A stretch of 64,000 bases of DNA from Talpa occidentalis (taxonomy: Eukaryota > Chordata > Mammalia > Eulipotyphla > Talpidae), in assembly GCF_014898055.3 (NCBI RefSeq), contig NW_023602073.1, positions 80,642,678-80,706,677 of the forward strand. Direction: 5' to 3'. Numbering within the stretch: the first letter of the stretch is position 1; each line of letters begins with the position of its first letter. The notes beneath the pieces were generated by a model. The model searched no databases. It had not been told where the DNA came from and saw nothing but the letters and a program-made list of their open reading frames with translations. Shown piece by piece: positions 12,345 to 24,020 of this stretch. The position numbers and the translations under genes were made by a program.

Positions 12345-12545
12345 AATAGCATTAGCCAGCATGTACCAAGCACTTACCAGTCACTGTAAATTCTTTATAG
12401 ATAATAATTCATTTAATTCTTATTAACTACTATATAAAGTAGGCACTTCTTTATTCCAGTTTTACCAATTCTGAGCCATAAAGCTGTCTAATGACAGCGC
12501 TAAGCAGCTAATAAGTGACTGAGCTAGTCTGACATGAGAGTCCTG
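12345..12545 (-). mobile_element. MIR (ancient mammalian SINE)
   Basis: Antisense MIR landmarks occur in order: 'taccaagcacttaccagtca', 'attcatttaattcttattaa', 'ctatataaagtaggcact', 'ttccagttttacc', 'gctaataagtgactgagct'. This is an old element shared across mammals and useful for orthologous alignment. Confidence 0.8.
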
Positions 12546-12756
12546 GATATCTGCCAGTACCCTAGAGCAGTCCTGATATAGAAAGGATAACAAACTCTGT
12601 GTCCCACCAAGAAAGATTTTAATGTATTTTTTTGCTTCATCATATTGAAAACATTTGACCCATTTTTCCTAAGATTATAATCCATAGTTTTTTCCCCCAA
12701 AATAGTCTAGGGCAAATCAAATATCATGCAAAAAATGACCAATATTTCATTACCTG

Positions 12757-12802
12757 AAAATCAATAATAAGTTGTTCCAAAAAATCAATAATAAGTTGTT
12801 CC
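12757..12802. repeat. 24-bp-period tandem duplication
   Basis: The 22-bp string at 12757-12778 is repeated exactly at 12781-12802 with 'aa' between. The lack of divergence suggests a recent event such as replication slippage. Confidence 0.95.
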
Positions 12803-13668
12803 TCATCGGTAGATGAGGAAGAGTGTATTCTTGGACTCTTAAGATATAAAATAAAAAGGGAGGCAAAGTCCATGTATTCACACATTAATTGTGAGAACTC
12901 TCTTCATGTTTTGTGTTATAGAGACAGACAGACTAATAAATTAATAAGTCAGAATATATGGTCACAAAGCAACATGGATCTACTGCTAATTACCATTTTA
13001 TTATAAAAATAAAGTTTAAAAATCCATATATATATATATTATACAGTTTACATGACAGGTGGCACAGAGTCTATTCTGATAATCATCACTTTCTAACCTT
13101 TATAAGAATCATTAATAATTTTAGCAAATAGTGCTATATTAACAATGCACTATTAGGACAATCATGGAAGATATAGTCCCTTAAACAAAATGGGTGTCTG
13201 TGTGATGTGTTTGTAGATGTGTAATAGGTATGTGTTTGTAGATGCACATATACACATATATAGAGAATATATAAAATATTAGAAACCAATATAGACACAT
13301 GTGTTATATACATAATTCCTACATAAGCTCTTCATAAGCAATGTTTAATGATTGAAATAAACTGTGTACATTTTTCCTCTGGGTCTTATCATATAACTTC
13401 AATAAGACAACCAAATTTCTAGAAATCATTCTTATTTACAGATGTGCAAGTAGAGGGTATTTTGGTTTTTACTACCTAAACTTAGGCCAACCTACCATCC
13501 ACTCCACATGGATTACTTGTATGATTATGTTAGACCTATTCATCTTCATATTTTTCAGGAAAATACAAGACTATTTACATTTTTAATAGAACTCCTTTTT
13601 TCAATATTATTATTTACAAAATAATTTAAATTCAGCACTCAGCAGAGCTTTTGTTTTAGATTTTCATC
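12803..13668. other. Single-copy AT-rich DNA, no gene seen
   Basis: A short (TA)n at 13026-13040 and TG/TA-rich text at 13190-13270. No gene. Confidence 0.5.
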
Positions 13669-13686
13669 AAAATTTATTTCTTTCAT

Positions 13687-13986
13687 TTTTTTAAAGATTT
13701 ATTTATTTACGCATTTTTTTAAAGATTTATTTATTTACCAAATTATTATAAGAGCTGGGGTACAGGCCAGTGATGCAGGGGGTGAGAGCATTCACAGAGA
13801 CAGAATGGGGAACAGAACTGGCAGACTGACTGAAATACACTGCTGCAGGGAGCAGTGGGTTGACAGGAGAGGTCTGCTTCACCATGTGGGTTGCTCCCTG
13901 GCTGACTGGGGATCCAACTCATGCTGCAGAGGCTGCAGACTGCTTCAAAGTGCAGTGCTTAACCCCTTGGACCACCAGGGAGGCCC
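13687..13986 (-). mobile_element. tRNA-derived SINE with duplicated A-rich tail
   Basis: The head at the right ends 'ccaccagggaggccc'. The older-subfamily segment 'ggttgctccctggctgactg' is present. The tail is doubled: 27 bp at 13684-13710 recurs exactly at 13712-13738. The flanks at 13669-13686 and 13987-14003 look like a decayed TSD ('aaaatttatttctttcat' against 'aaaattatgtctctcat'). Confidence 0.92.
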
Positions 13987-14003
13987 AAAATTATGTCTCT
14001 CAT

Positions 14004-16022
14004 TTCTAATGAAGTCTTCTGAAGTTAAAACTTTTGTGTAACCAGTGAAAGATCAGGAACTGAATCTGACAAATTCTGCCCTGGCTAATATTATCTCTTA
14101 TGACACATTAAGTCCTGCTTTGCTTAACCTGGATAAAATGGCAATATTGTAAAGTTTAAAATAGATGTTGCTTGAATCTTAATAGCAAACAAGATTCTAT
14201 ATTCAGTGTCCTGTTAGTGATGGCACTTCTCATTGCCCCTGTGCTTCATGCTAGTATTTAGTTTGTTTAATCTTTTTTTCCCATAAGGAAATAAGGGTAA
14301 AGATCTATTTTACTGCTTCGATCTGGGTCCAATATTCAGTATATTACTTGGTATGCAACAATATTCGCTGAAGGAATGAAGTAGAAGTCAGATTTGATCC
14401 CAAATATAATTTTATAAATAGCTTGAAAGATATCTTTTTATCAAGGAGTGATGAAGATACTGAAGTATTTAGAAGAGGTATACAGTGAAAAAGAGTAAAG
14501 CATTTCAAGTTCTAATTTGTTTATCTCTGAAGTTTTTTAAATAAAATATTAAGGAGAAAAATCATTTATCAGAAATATGAGTAATACGAGGAACTGGATT
14601 TTTTTTGAAGAAATGCCCGATTCTTACGTCAGGGCAGGAGAAACATAAAATAAACCTGGAGAATCTTATAGTAACAGAAATTAAGAAAAAGATTGCATAA
14701 TTAAAGGACATAGATATGTTAAAGGGGCATAAAAATCAACCTGAAAGAGCTCCAAATAGGTGGACTATAATAAATAAAAATAGTAATGAGTTATAAATGA
14801 AAGAGTACAGTAAAACTCATAGGTGCATGGCTTCTCAAATACACACATATTTACATAACTATGTTTATAAGCACATATGTACATACCTAAGGAATAAATC
14901 TTTGTTGTAAAAAATACAAATAATAAATGTAGAAAGAATCAGGGACCTAGAAAATCACCAATAAAACACTTTAATATTCACTGCAAGTGAGATTGATTTA
15001 AAAAGTAAAATTTTGTGATGAGATACTCTGAGAAACAGGATGTAGTTCACTTCTAAGAGATGGATATTATCTCCCCACGTTTGCTGGTCAGATTTAGTGT
15101 AGTGATTCCTTTCTAAAGAATAGAGAATTAAATGGGAAAAATGGTAGCTACGTTGGAGAAACCTCTGATCAAGGCTATCATCCCAGTTATGTAATGTCGA
15201 TGTCAAGTGCCCTGTTATATGTTGTAATGAAAAGGGCGCACACTGTGCTATTCACCACGAAAAGCCATAGCTTCAGCATGATTGTGTGGAAACATCAGAT
15301 AAACGCGAATTGAGAAGCATTCTACAAAACATTTTATTACCACTCTTCAAAGCTAGCTAGTTTGTGAAAACAAGAAAATTGTAAGTTGCTGTAATAGACT
15401 GAAGGAGACTAATTTGATCTAGGTTAAAATGCAATATGGTTATGGTTTCCTGAATTGAGTTCTGAAACAAAAATTTAAAGAGCACGTTATTTCAAAACTA
15501 GAGCTATGTAAAAAAACCTTGCAGCTTAGTCTATAGTATTGAAGAAACATTTACTTTTTTTAACACATATACATTAGCTGTGTTTAATGTTACTTAAACA
15601 TTAATTATGAGAGTGAAACATGAGAATAATAAGTACTAATTTTGCAACTTTTATGTGAACTAAAGTTTAAAGTTCATAAATTATAGTTTAAAAAGTTCAA
15701 AAATGTAAATATTTAAAATGCTAAAAAACAATCAAAGTTCAAATCTATAAAATTAAAAATAAAAACCTTAAAGAGTAAATTGAAAATAATAAAATTAAAA
15801 TGAAATTTTTAATAATCTCAAAAGTTTAAGAATTAAAACATGGAAACATTAAAAATTTATATACATAGATGTTGAAAACTAAAAATTTTGGAAAGTCTAA
15901 ACAAAATAATTTTGCATTATAGAGAACTTTGGATCTCATTTTATTTATAAATATTAAATATAAAAATTGAAGCAAAAATGACATTTACCAATTCACTTCA
16001 AATTACTGAAAGTAAGCCATTT
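14004..16022. other. Single-copy AT-rich DNA, no gene seen
   Basis: About 2 kb without SINE or recognisable LINE. From 15660 to 15960 it becomes an A-rich cryptically repetitive tract. The small minus-strand frame at 14955-15206 has no family resemblance. Confidence 0.5.
15660..15960. repeat. A-rich cryptic simple sequence
   Basis: Motifs such as 'aaagttcaaa', 'aaaattaaaa' and 'aaaatgaaat' recur irregularly with almost no G or C. It is not a clean tandem array. Confidence 0.6.
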
Positions 16023-16038
16023 AGTGCAAATAATTTTT

Positions 16039-16266
16039 AAAAGATTTTTTTGTATTTAATTAAGGATATAAAAACTGGGGTGTAGGCCAGAGGTGTGGGG
16101 GTTGTGAGAGGATTCACCAGAGACAGAGTGAGGAGCAGAACAGGCAGATCTACTGAAATACACTGCTGAGGGGAGAAGTGGGTGAAACAGGAGAGGTCTG
16201 CTGCACCATGTGGGTCTTGATAGCATTGAGACTTAACCCTTGTGCCGCCAGTGAAGACCCCAACTT
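16039..16266 (-). mobile_element. tRNA-derived SINE, internally deleted, older subfamily
   Basis: TSD 'agtgcaaataattttt'/'agcacaaataattttt' at 16023-16038 and 16267-16282 (two mismatches). The body has 'cagatctactgaaatacact'. The B-box part of the head is deleted: 'ccatgtgggtcttgatagca' joins the body to the first part of the head. The flanking mismatches fit an old insertion. Confidence 0.92.
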
Positions 16267-16282
16267 AGCACAAATAATTTTT

Positions 16283-16815
16283 ATTTTTATTTATTAATTT
16301 ATAATAAATTGATTTATAAATTACTCAAAATTAATGAGTTGAGGAATATTGTTTCATGCTTATGCTAATCTCTTTGATAAGTTTTAAAAGAAAACAGCTT
16401 CATTTCCATCTGTGTGTGTCCTATCTTGTTCTGATTAAAGATATGATGAAAATTTAGTCTCATGACAATATGTAATTAGGAAAAAAATTTTAATAACATT
16501 TTGAGATAATTGTGGATATTCTTCTTTGATACTGCACCCAAACTTGACAAGTACTATCATAAACATTAGCTGCAATTCAGAATCTGAATTATATCAATAT
16601 TCTTTTCATACTTTGTTTTATAAAAATTGATTGCTTTGAACTTGAATGAAGCTTTTACCCATATATAATCTTATAATTTTAAGACTGGTGACTTGGAAAT
16701 GTCGTTATATTGAGTTTTGCCAACTTTCTAACTTTTGACATTTTATCTAAGAAACACATTCACCAATGTCACCATCTCTTTCATTTTAAAGACCTTAAAG
16801 TATTGGGTATCTATA
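16283..16815. other. Single-copy DNA, no gene seen
   Basis: Nothing recognisable. Confidence 0.5.
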
Positions 16816-16831
16816 AAAATTCATAATGGCA

Positions 16832-17079
16832 GGGGCCTTGCTGGTGGCCTACGATTTAAGTGTCAGCACTATCACTGCTATGGCATGAGTTGGATCCTGG
16901 CCAGGGAGCTGACTCACATGGCACAGCAGTCCTCTCCTGTCTTCACTGTTGCTCCCCTCAGCAGTGTATTTCAGTAGATCTGCCTGTTCTGCTCCCCACT
17001 CTGTCTCTGGTAAATCCTCTCACTCCTACCCTCCACACCTCTGGCCTACATCCCAGCTCTAAGCAAAAATAAAAAAAAG
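16832..17079 (+). mobile_element. tRNA-derived SINE, older subfamily
   Basis: Starts GGGGCCTTGCTGGTGGCC. The B box is near 16890 ('gttggatcctggccagggag'), followed by the 'gagctgactcacatggcaca' marker. The tail is degraded to 'gcaaaaataaaaaaaag'. A TSD of about 15 bp, 'aaaattcataatggca' against 'aaaatcacagtggca', lies at 16816-16831 and 17080-17094. Confidence 0.92.
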
Positions 17080-17094
17080 AAAATCACAGTGGCA

Positions 17095-18391
17095 GATGCA
17101 GTGTTTCCGGAAATCCAATTTTTGTGTGAAAGCTCAAATCATGTTTTCAGGCTCAAGTGCTATCATTTCTTTCCCTGAAATAATAGTCCCAGTTTGATCC
17201 TTTTTGAGAAAATATTTATGAACTAACCAACTCTGAATAATTTTAAGTTATTAGTAAGACACTATTTCCAGTAAAAATGGAACTTTATGAAAATTATTGG
17301 CTTTCACCTCAAAAACATCACAGTTTCATTATTGCCTTTCTTAAAATAATCATTATAATTTGATAGGCAGCAACATTCTATGTGTACTTCCCTTATTGTC
17401 ACATAGAATAGTAAAACATCTTTTACTGAAGGCCCATGATCAAATAAATGTACTGTTTCTATTGCTTCATCAAGGACATTATTCAGAAATCTGTGTGTGA
17501 AACAGTTTTGTACTCTACTTTATTTGGGGCTTAGTTATGAGCAACCACACCTGTCATTGCTTTTGCCGGAGCAGGAAAAATAACGAGCAAATGCAAAAAG
17601 GAAAATAATAATATCGTCATGAAAATACCTTAACCATTTGTACTTGGAGAGTGAAAATTGAGGGGGACCTAGTGGAATATGGCGGAGGTCTGAGTGCTGC
17701 AGTGGTGAGTGTGTTGCAGTAACATATGAAGAGGAGTGATTCTATAGCTCATATAAAGTGTTGGAAGTCTATGTTATCTCAATAAAAGATGATAAAAAGA
17801 AAGCTACAAAATAGTTTTTTTTTAATTTTCTGACTTTTGGTTCTTTTCTATTTATAGTTATGGATTATGTATACTTCCTTTCAAAAATTTCCTTTAAAGC
17901 TTCTTCCTTCAGAGATACCAATTGTTCCAGCTAATAATGAAAAGATATATTTTACTTGTAAAGCCCAACTATTAAAAAGTCATGAAAATTATTGGATGTA
18001 ATTGTTTGCAAAGTTATAAATTAATTCCCAAGAAAACTTTTTTCCAAAATAAACCTTAACAGTTTCTGATGAGAAGTACTTTGAAGAACAATGATAATAT
18101 AGGTATTTTGACATGGCAAGAAATAATATTAAAAAAATAGGGAGAAATTTGAGTTTATAAATTGTGAGTCAGATAATATGATTTTTAGGGGGAGTGGTTA
18201 GGATCAGTTTATGAACAACCATTAAAAAAATTCTAGTAACACAAATAAAAATACAGTGCAATAAAAAGATCTGAAAAGAATTTATAAGTTTGTAAGTTAA
18301 AAATTAGAAACTATAAAATTTTGATTAGCCACAACAACAAAATCTAAATAGCTTTGTTTCAAATTTCACTTTCAGGAATAGAAACTTTAAC
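17095..18391. other. Single-copy DNA, no gene seen
   Basis: Contains a few isolated CpGs (17560-17690) in otherwise CpG-poor DNA and an AATAAAAG at 17779, but no open frame or recognisable family. Confidence 0.5.

Positions 18392-18426
<35 letters not shown>
18392..18426. repeat. (AT)n(AC)n compound microsatellite
   Basis: AT units at 18392-18415 followed by AC units to about 18426. Confidence 0.93.
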
Positions 18427-19757
18427 TGCATTTTTTAGGCAATCATACTAAATTCAACAAAAGCCTAGGATAAATTACAGGAAACACCTAATTGAAGTAA
18501 TTGAGTTTAAGACCTTGCCTAAAGCAATTCATTTTTGCAATCTAAATCTGGGATTGTTTCTCAATGAAAATATATTATTGCTTCATTATCTCTAACAAAA
18601 TTTTTTATAATAATTATGCCATAATAGGTGATCATGAAAATTGTGACAGAACTTTGTAATTATTTCCTTTCATATGTCAAATGATTCACTATCTCCAGAT
18701 ATGATTTGAATAAACTAAATTTGAAATATAAAGTTAGTTCAATAAAATAGAAATAAAATGTTAGCTCAAGTGAGAAAATAACAAGACTGAGAAGACTGAA
18801 TACATCAGAAAATACATAATAAAATAAAAAGTTACTACAATTAAGCATAATTCTTAGTTCTGTACTCTCTAACAGCATGCAAAAGATGATAGCAACTTGT
18901 AGAGGCAGCTATAGTTTTTCAAATATGAATTTAGAAACATATGTCATGCTAGAGAAAATAAGTAACTCCATATGTATATCAAATCCATGTCTTAAAGGAA
19001 TTATCTGTCTTGAGCAGTTTTAATGATTAGGTTCAGAACTTATATTTCTATACTTTTCATGTTGTTAATAATCTACTTTTGTCTCACATCAGTATCAGTA
19101 AACCCATAGCAATAAAACAGCAATGACTGTCACCCTGTGATTTTTCAATTTTTCTCTTATAAGAATAAAAATAAAAATCTTTCAAATCTTGTCACTCTAA
19201 AGACAGAATAATGAACCATGGAGCCAATTTTTCTTCAGGTTTATTTAAATTTCTTCTCACATGTGCTTTCAGATGGAGTTTCACAACTCTTTACCTATTT
19301 ATTTCTCAGTCCTGAATTCAGCAATAGGCAGAGCTACATTAACATTGTCATATTTCAGGTAATTCATTTTTTCATGACACAGGGTTTGAGTAAGCATGCC
19401 AGTGAGTACAGAAGTCAGTATAAATTATAAAATTATGAAATGACATCAAAGTCAATTCCTTTAAGGTAGATACAATAGATATGTGTTCAGTTCACATGCA
19501 TCATTGGTTATATTCAATTTTTGGTAAATATATAAAAATATTTACAAATCTTTGCTCATGATAATGACATGCAACATGACTTTCAATGATGATACAGAGT
19601 CTTCTCTACTCTCAAGTAAACTTGGTCTTGTCATTAGCTTTTAACAGTTCAGAGGAGGTAACAGCACATACTTCTGAACTAGGTCTTAAGAGGTTTACTA
19701 TGCTTTTCTTATTTCCTTTGGACCCTGGCCATTATTCTGTTAATTGATGTGTACTTT
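18427..19757. other. Single-copy AT-rich DNA, no gene seen
   Basis: Small frames at 18660-18878 (minus) and 19218-19430 (plus) are hydrophobic by AT composition and have no supporting signal. Confidence 0.5.
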
Positions 19758-19769
19758 TTAATATCTTTA

Positions 19770-20048
19770 TTTTTTTAAAGATTTATTTTTATTTATTTAT
19801 GGATACAAGAACTGGGTTGTGTAAGCCCAACGTGCAGGGGGTGAGAGGATTCACTAGAGACAGAGTGGGGAGCAGAACAGGCAGATCTACTGAAATACAC
19901 TGCTGAGGGGAGCAGTGGGCTAGGCAGGAGAGGTCTGCTGCACCATCTGGGTCCCCTCCCTGGCAGTCCAGGGAATTGAATTCTTGCTGCAATGGCTGGC
20001 AATAACTTGATAATGCTGTCTTTAACCCCTGCACCACCAGGGAGGCCC
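19770..20048 (-). mobile_element. tRNA-derived SINE with exact 12-bp TSD
   Basis: TSD 'ttaatatcttta' at 19758-19769 and 20049-20060. It carries the older body ('cagatctactgaaatacact'). The B-box region near 19970 is degraded to 'gggaattgaattc'. Confidence 0.95.
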
Positions 20049-20060
20049 TTAATATCTTTA

Positions 20061-21059
20061 GTAATAAAGTGATAATCTGTTGAATAAGGGTTTTCTGAGT
20101 TATATGAGCTTCTCTAGCATACTAATGGAAAACAAGGAGAGAACTGTGAGAAAAACAGATTTATTTACAGACAATGGGAAGTTCAGATAGCAACTTGGAC
20201 TTGAAAACTGGTCTCCTGAGTTGCAATGGGTGGTTGGACCCTAAAATACATAGTGTATTGGTCAGAAACATGGATAACTGTGTTTATGTTGAATAGTTAA
20301 ATCTTAAAGGACTAAGCCCTTAACCTTTGGAGTCTGATGATATCTCCAGGTGAATAATGTCAAAATTTAATTGAATTGTAGGATACCCAGATAATGTCTC
20401 AAGAATTGCTTTTGCTGGTATGTGTGAGAACATTAGAATTACCCTTTACCTGTATATTCTTTTGCTCATGTCTTCAGGGTAGTTATTTTTAATTTTATCT
20501 TTCTATGTGTAGATTTCTTAATGAGCTCATTATTCTTTAATTTTTCACATCAACAATATAACAGTATTGGCCATGACAAAGAGATGAGTTAGATAAACAA
20601 AAATGTATCATTTTATATTTTAAAATTCTGTGTTTTTTTGCTGCAATCTTATAATTGACATTCACTTAAATCATTGTACTCAATGGTGAATATTTTAGAC
20701 TAAATGTGATCTAAAAAGTGAAGAGTAAAATGAAATATCACTGTCCACATCTGGATTCTATATTTTATTAGATGAACCTTGTGATTATTTGTGTTTTCTA
20801 CTTGAGAAGTCTGAAGCTCCAAGGGAAAAAAATGCCCATTTCCATTTCTGAGAAACTTCTTTTCCCCTGTCATATTTACTGTGTAAGTAAAACTCTATAT
20901 AGCCTTTTTTTTTTTTTCAAAGAATAGACCTATATTTTGGTCACCATTTAAAAATATTTTTCAAAATGTCATTTTGCTATAAGTAAGAACCTGTCAATGT
21001 TTGCTTAGCGAATCAGATAATAATGATCCTAAAAAATCTGGAAAATAAAATAAATGTAA
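20061..21059. other. Single-copy DNA, no gene seen
   Basis: A 13-bp T run near 20910. Otherwise unassigned. Confidence 0.5.
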
Positions 21060-21470
21060 TAAAATTTTCTCCATAATGGCAAAAATCTGTATAACTGGAA
21101 ACAATCTAATGTGTGGCATAGTTATGTATATATGTACATATATATTCATATATATAATTTACACACATATAGATGTCAAATATAGAGACAGATGTAATTT
21201 TATAAAGGTGTTAATAACACCATCTATAAATGATTTATACAAATTTAATGGAATACTATTAATGGCCATAATAAATCTGTCCATCTAAAAGTTCATTCTA
21301 CATTAAATATGAAAGAGCAGACCTCAAGAACAGTCAAGATATTTTGAAGAAAAAATAGAATAAACATTAAAGCAGAAAAAAGTTATGCCAAGAAAAGTTT
21401 TTATGAACAAACACAAGTTTTAAAAATGTAGTATCATTTGAGATTCTGTGTGATATCTTCTTTTCCAAGA
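21060..21470 (+). mobile_element. Ancient L1M 3'-part relic with TA-rich insert
   Basis: 'ggcaaaaatctgtataactg', 'gaaacaatctaatgtgtggc', 'aatggaatactattaatggc' follow the order of the L1 ORF2 C-terminus ('...LETT...WYIYT...YYSA' region). The middle is replaced by TATA/TATG-rich simple sequence at 21125-21180. Confidence 0.5.
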
Positions 21471-22667
21471 GAAGATTTACTTTCCTTACTGGAAACCAGC
21501 TAGGGTAGGGCAGACCATCTTGATATAATTGCTGTATTCAAAGCCCAATTTCTGTCTTTGGGAATTATCTTTACTTGGTTTTTGTTTATTACTACAATGG
21601 CTTACCTTTGTGTACTACTAGTTAGCATCACTTATTGGTTTATCCTGGACTCTGAATTTTGTGCAGCATTCTTAAAATTTAAATTGCAGAGTCCCAACAT
21701 TATCAGTTTGAATTTTATTAGAAATATATAATTACTAGTAGTGATATAAAATATTTGTGTAAGGGACTCATTCTTCCACAGTAAACCTAATTGAGGACTC
21801 CCAAGTGTATCAATTTGATTACAAATGTGTAAAGACTAAGAGTGGCACAGGAGATTGAGCAAGGGATTTGGCATTACACTATCAGAATGGTTAATAGTTT
21901 ATACAAAGTTACTCATTTACATCTGGTTCTGAGTTTATAAACAGCCAGGTAGGGCTGTCAGGAATAAAATAAAAAAAAAACTTAAAATGAGGTATTTTTT
22001 CAAATTTGGTAACTGCCAAATTATTTAACCATCTAGAAAATAAGCTGTGATTTGAAAACCACACGCCAGCAAAAATGTATTTTTATGCTTTTTCTGTCAG
22101 TTAAAAACTTTGCCTTTCAATTTATTTATCTCAGTGTTCCACATACTTGTTGAAATGTTTTTTTTTATTCTCACCTCTCTTCCCCGTCATAAATATGTAT
22201 AGATGTATGTATATATGTATGTACGTATGTCTCTATTTATCTCAAACTTTTTCAAAGTTTCTGTAATAACCTGAGAGTAATGTTTCTGGTTTAAAAACAT
22301 AGGGCATTTTGCTGGTACCTTCATTTTTAAACTGTCCGCAGTGTGTTTATACTGCTTAAAAAATGTTTAAGTTTACTTCCACACATAAGTGCATAACATA
22401 CTGCAGTTAAAATGGATATACAAAAAATTCCTTATCTATTGTATTTTAGGAGACCATTTTCATTGTGTGAAGATTATGTTCTTGGCAAGATATTACAACC
22501 AAAGTGCATGAAAATAAATTTATCAACCAAAATAATACTGTTGCTTAAATAATATTTCTAAATGTTCCACATATACTTTGCTATATAGGCTTTTCTTAAA
22601 ATGAATTTATTTTCTTACATTGTTGTAAATTTTTGCTCAGTATTTGCTTTCTCCTCTCAGGTGTAGT
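21471..22667. other. Single-copy DNA, no gene seen
   Basis: Includes a TATG-type simple repeat at about 22190-22232. No gene. Confidence 0.5.
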
Positions 22668-22677
22668 CCCATAGTTT

Positions 22678-22958
22678 GTTTTGTTTTATTTTGTTTTGTT
22701 TTTTAAAGATTTATTTATACAAGAACCGGGGTATAGGCCAGATGCATGGAAAGGTGAGAGGATTCACCAGAGTCAGAGTGGGAAACAGAACAGGCAGACT
22801 GACGAAATACACTGCTGAGGGGAGCAGTGGGCACAACAGGAGAGGTCTAACACGCCATGTGAGACCCTCACTGGCCAGCCGGGATGGAAATGGTGCTGCA
22901 GAGGCTACAGACAGCAGCAAAGCACAGTGCTCAACCACCTGCATCACCAGGGGAGGCC
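22678..22958 (-). mobile_element. tRNA-derived SINE with TTTTG-expanded tail
   Basis: TSD 'cccatagttt' at 22668-22677 and 22959-22968. The poly(A) tail (left, as T) has evolved into TTTTG units (22678-22704). The head at the right ends 'caccaggggaggccc'; the B box is degraded ('gggatggaaa'). Confidence 0.94.
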
Positions 22959-23230
22959 CCCATAGTTTTCTTGGTGAAGTCTAATTAAGTATTCAGATAT
23001 TAATCCTAAAGTGTTTTATTTCTCCATATGTCATTCAGTCCCACAGGAATTTATCATTTTATATCAGTGCCTAGAGAGGTCACTGTTTATTGGATCCTTC
23101 TGACATATATATGTCATAACTTTGAAGTACCAGTTACTTTGGAACTGAAACCATAAAGTGCTTCTCCACAGATAATTTTCTACTTTTCTCAGTGGTGCCT
23201 ACAGCCTGAATAATTAATTCTATGGCAGCA

Positions 23231-24011
23231 TGCAAAAATGTTCAGCATGACTTATTATCAGGAAAATGCTAACCAAAACCAGAATGAGTTACCACATCAA
23301 ATCTTATTAAAAAACAAACAACTAGAACCAAAAAGTGCTGGTGAGAATGTGGTGAAAAAGCAACCCTCATACACTGCATGTGGGAATGTAAACTGATCCA
23401 GGCACTTTAGAAAGCTGTGCAGAGTTTCCTCAAAACACTAAAAATGGATCTACCTATGATCCAGTGATTCCAACCCTAGGAATCTACCCAAAGGACACAA
23501 AACAGTAACTCAAAAGGAAACCTGCACTCCTATCTTTATTGCAGCACTATTTACAATAGCTAAGATATGAAACAACCTAAACACTCCTACATGGACAAAT
23601 GGATCAAAAAGTTGTGCCATATACACACAGTGGAATACTCTGAGCAATGTTAAAGGATAAACTTATGCCATTTGTACCTTGGGTGGAGCTAGAAGTTAAG
23701 TAAAATAAGTTAAGTAAAATAAGTCAGAATTAAAAAGATAAGTATCAGATGGTTTTACTTATGTGTGTCATATAGAGAAACCAAACAAGGGGCAGGGAAA
23801 AGACAAAATTTTCAAGCTGATCTGAGGCTTACAGCAGGGGAAGGGGAGGAAGAGAGGTCAAAACAGGGGACGGAAGAACACAAGGGATTATGGTGATGGA
23901 TCATGGGTGACAGGGCAATAGGAGAACTATGGGGACTACACCTGAAGGGAGAAATCAATTATTGCAAAAAATGAACAATGATATAGGAAAATAAACTAAT
24001 TTTAAAAAATG
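23231..24011 (+). mobile_element. L1, 5'-truncated, ORF2 end plus 3' UTR
   Basis: Sense-strand L1: 'gaatgtggtgaaaaagcaac', 'ggaatctacccaaaggacac', 'gcactatttacaatagctaa', then a purine-rich 3' UTR and an A-rich end ('aataaactaattttaaaaaa'). A 9-bp TSD 'atggcagca' lies at 23222-23230 and 24012-24020. The ORF2 frame is broken. 'taagttaagtaaaa' is tandemly doubled near 23695-23722. It is a good example of the 3' end used by L1 in this genome. Confidence 0.9.
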
Positions 24012-24020
24012 ATGGCAGCA

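Noticed and set aside
12757..12802. CRISPR-like direct repeats
   Set aside because: Only two adjacent copies with a 2-bp spacer in a mammalian genome; a simple tandem duplication.
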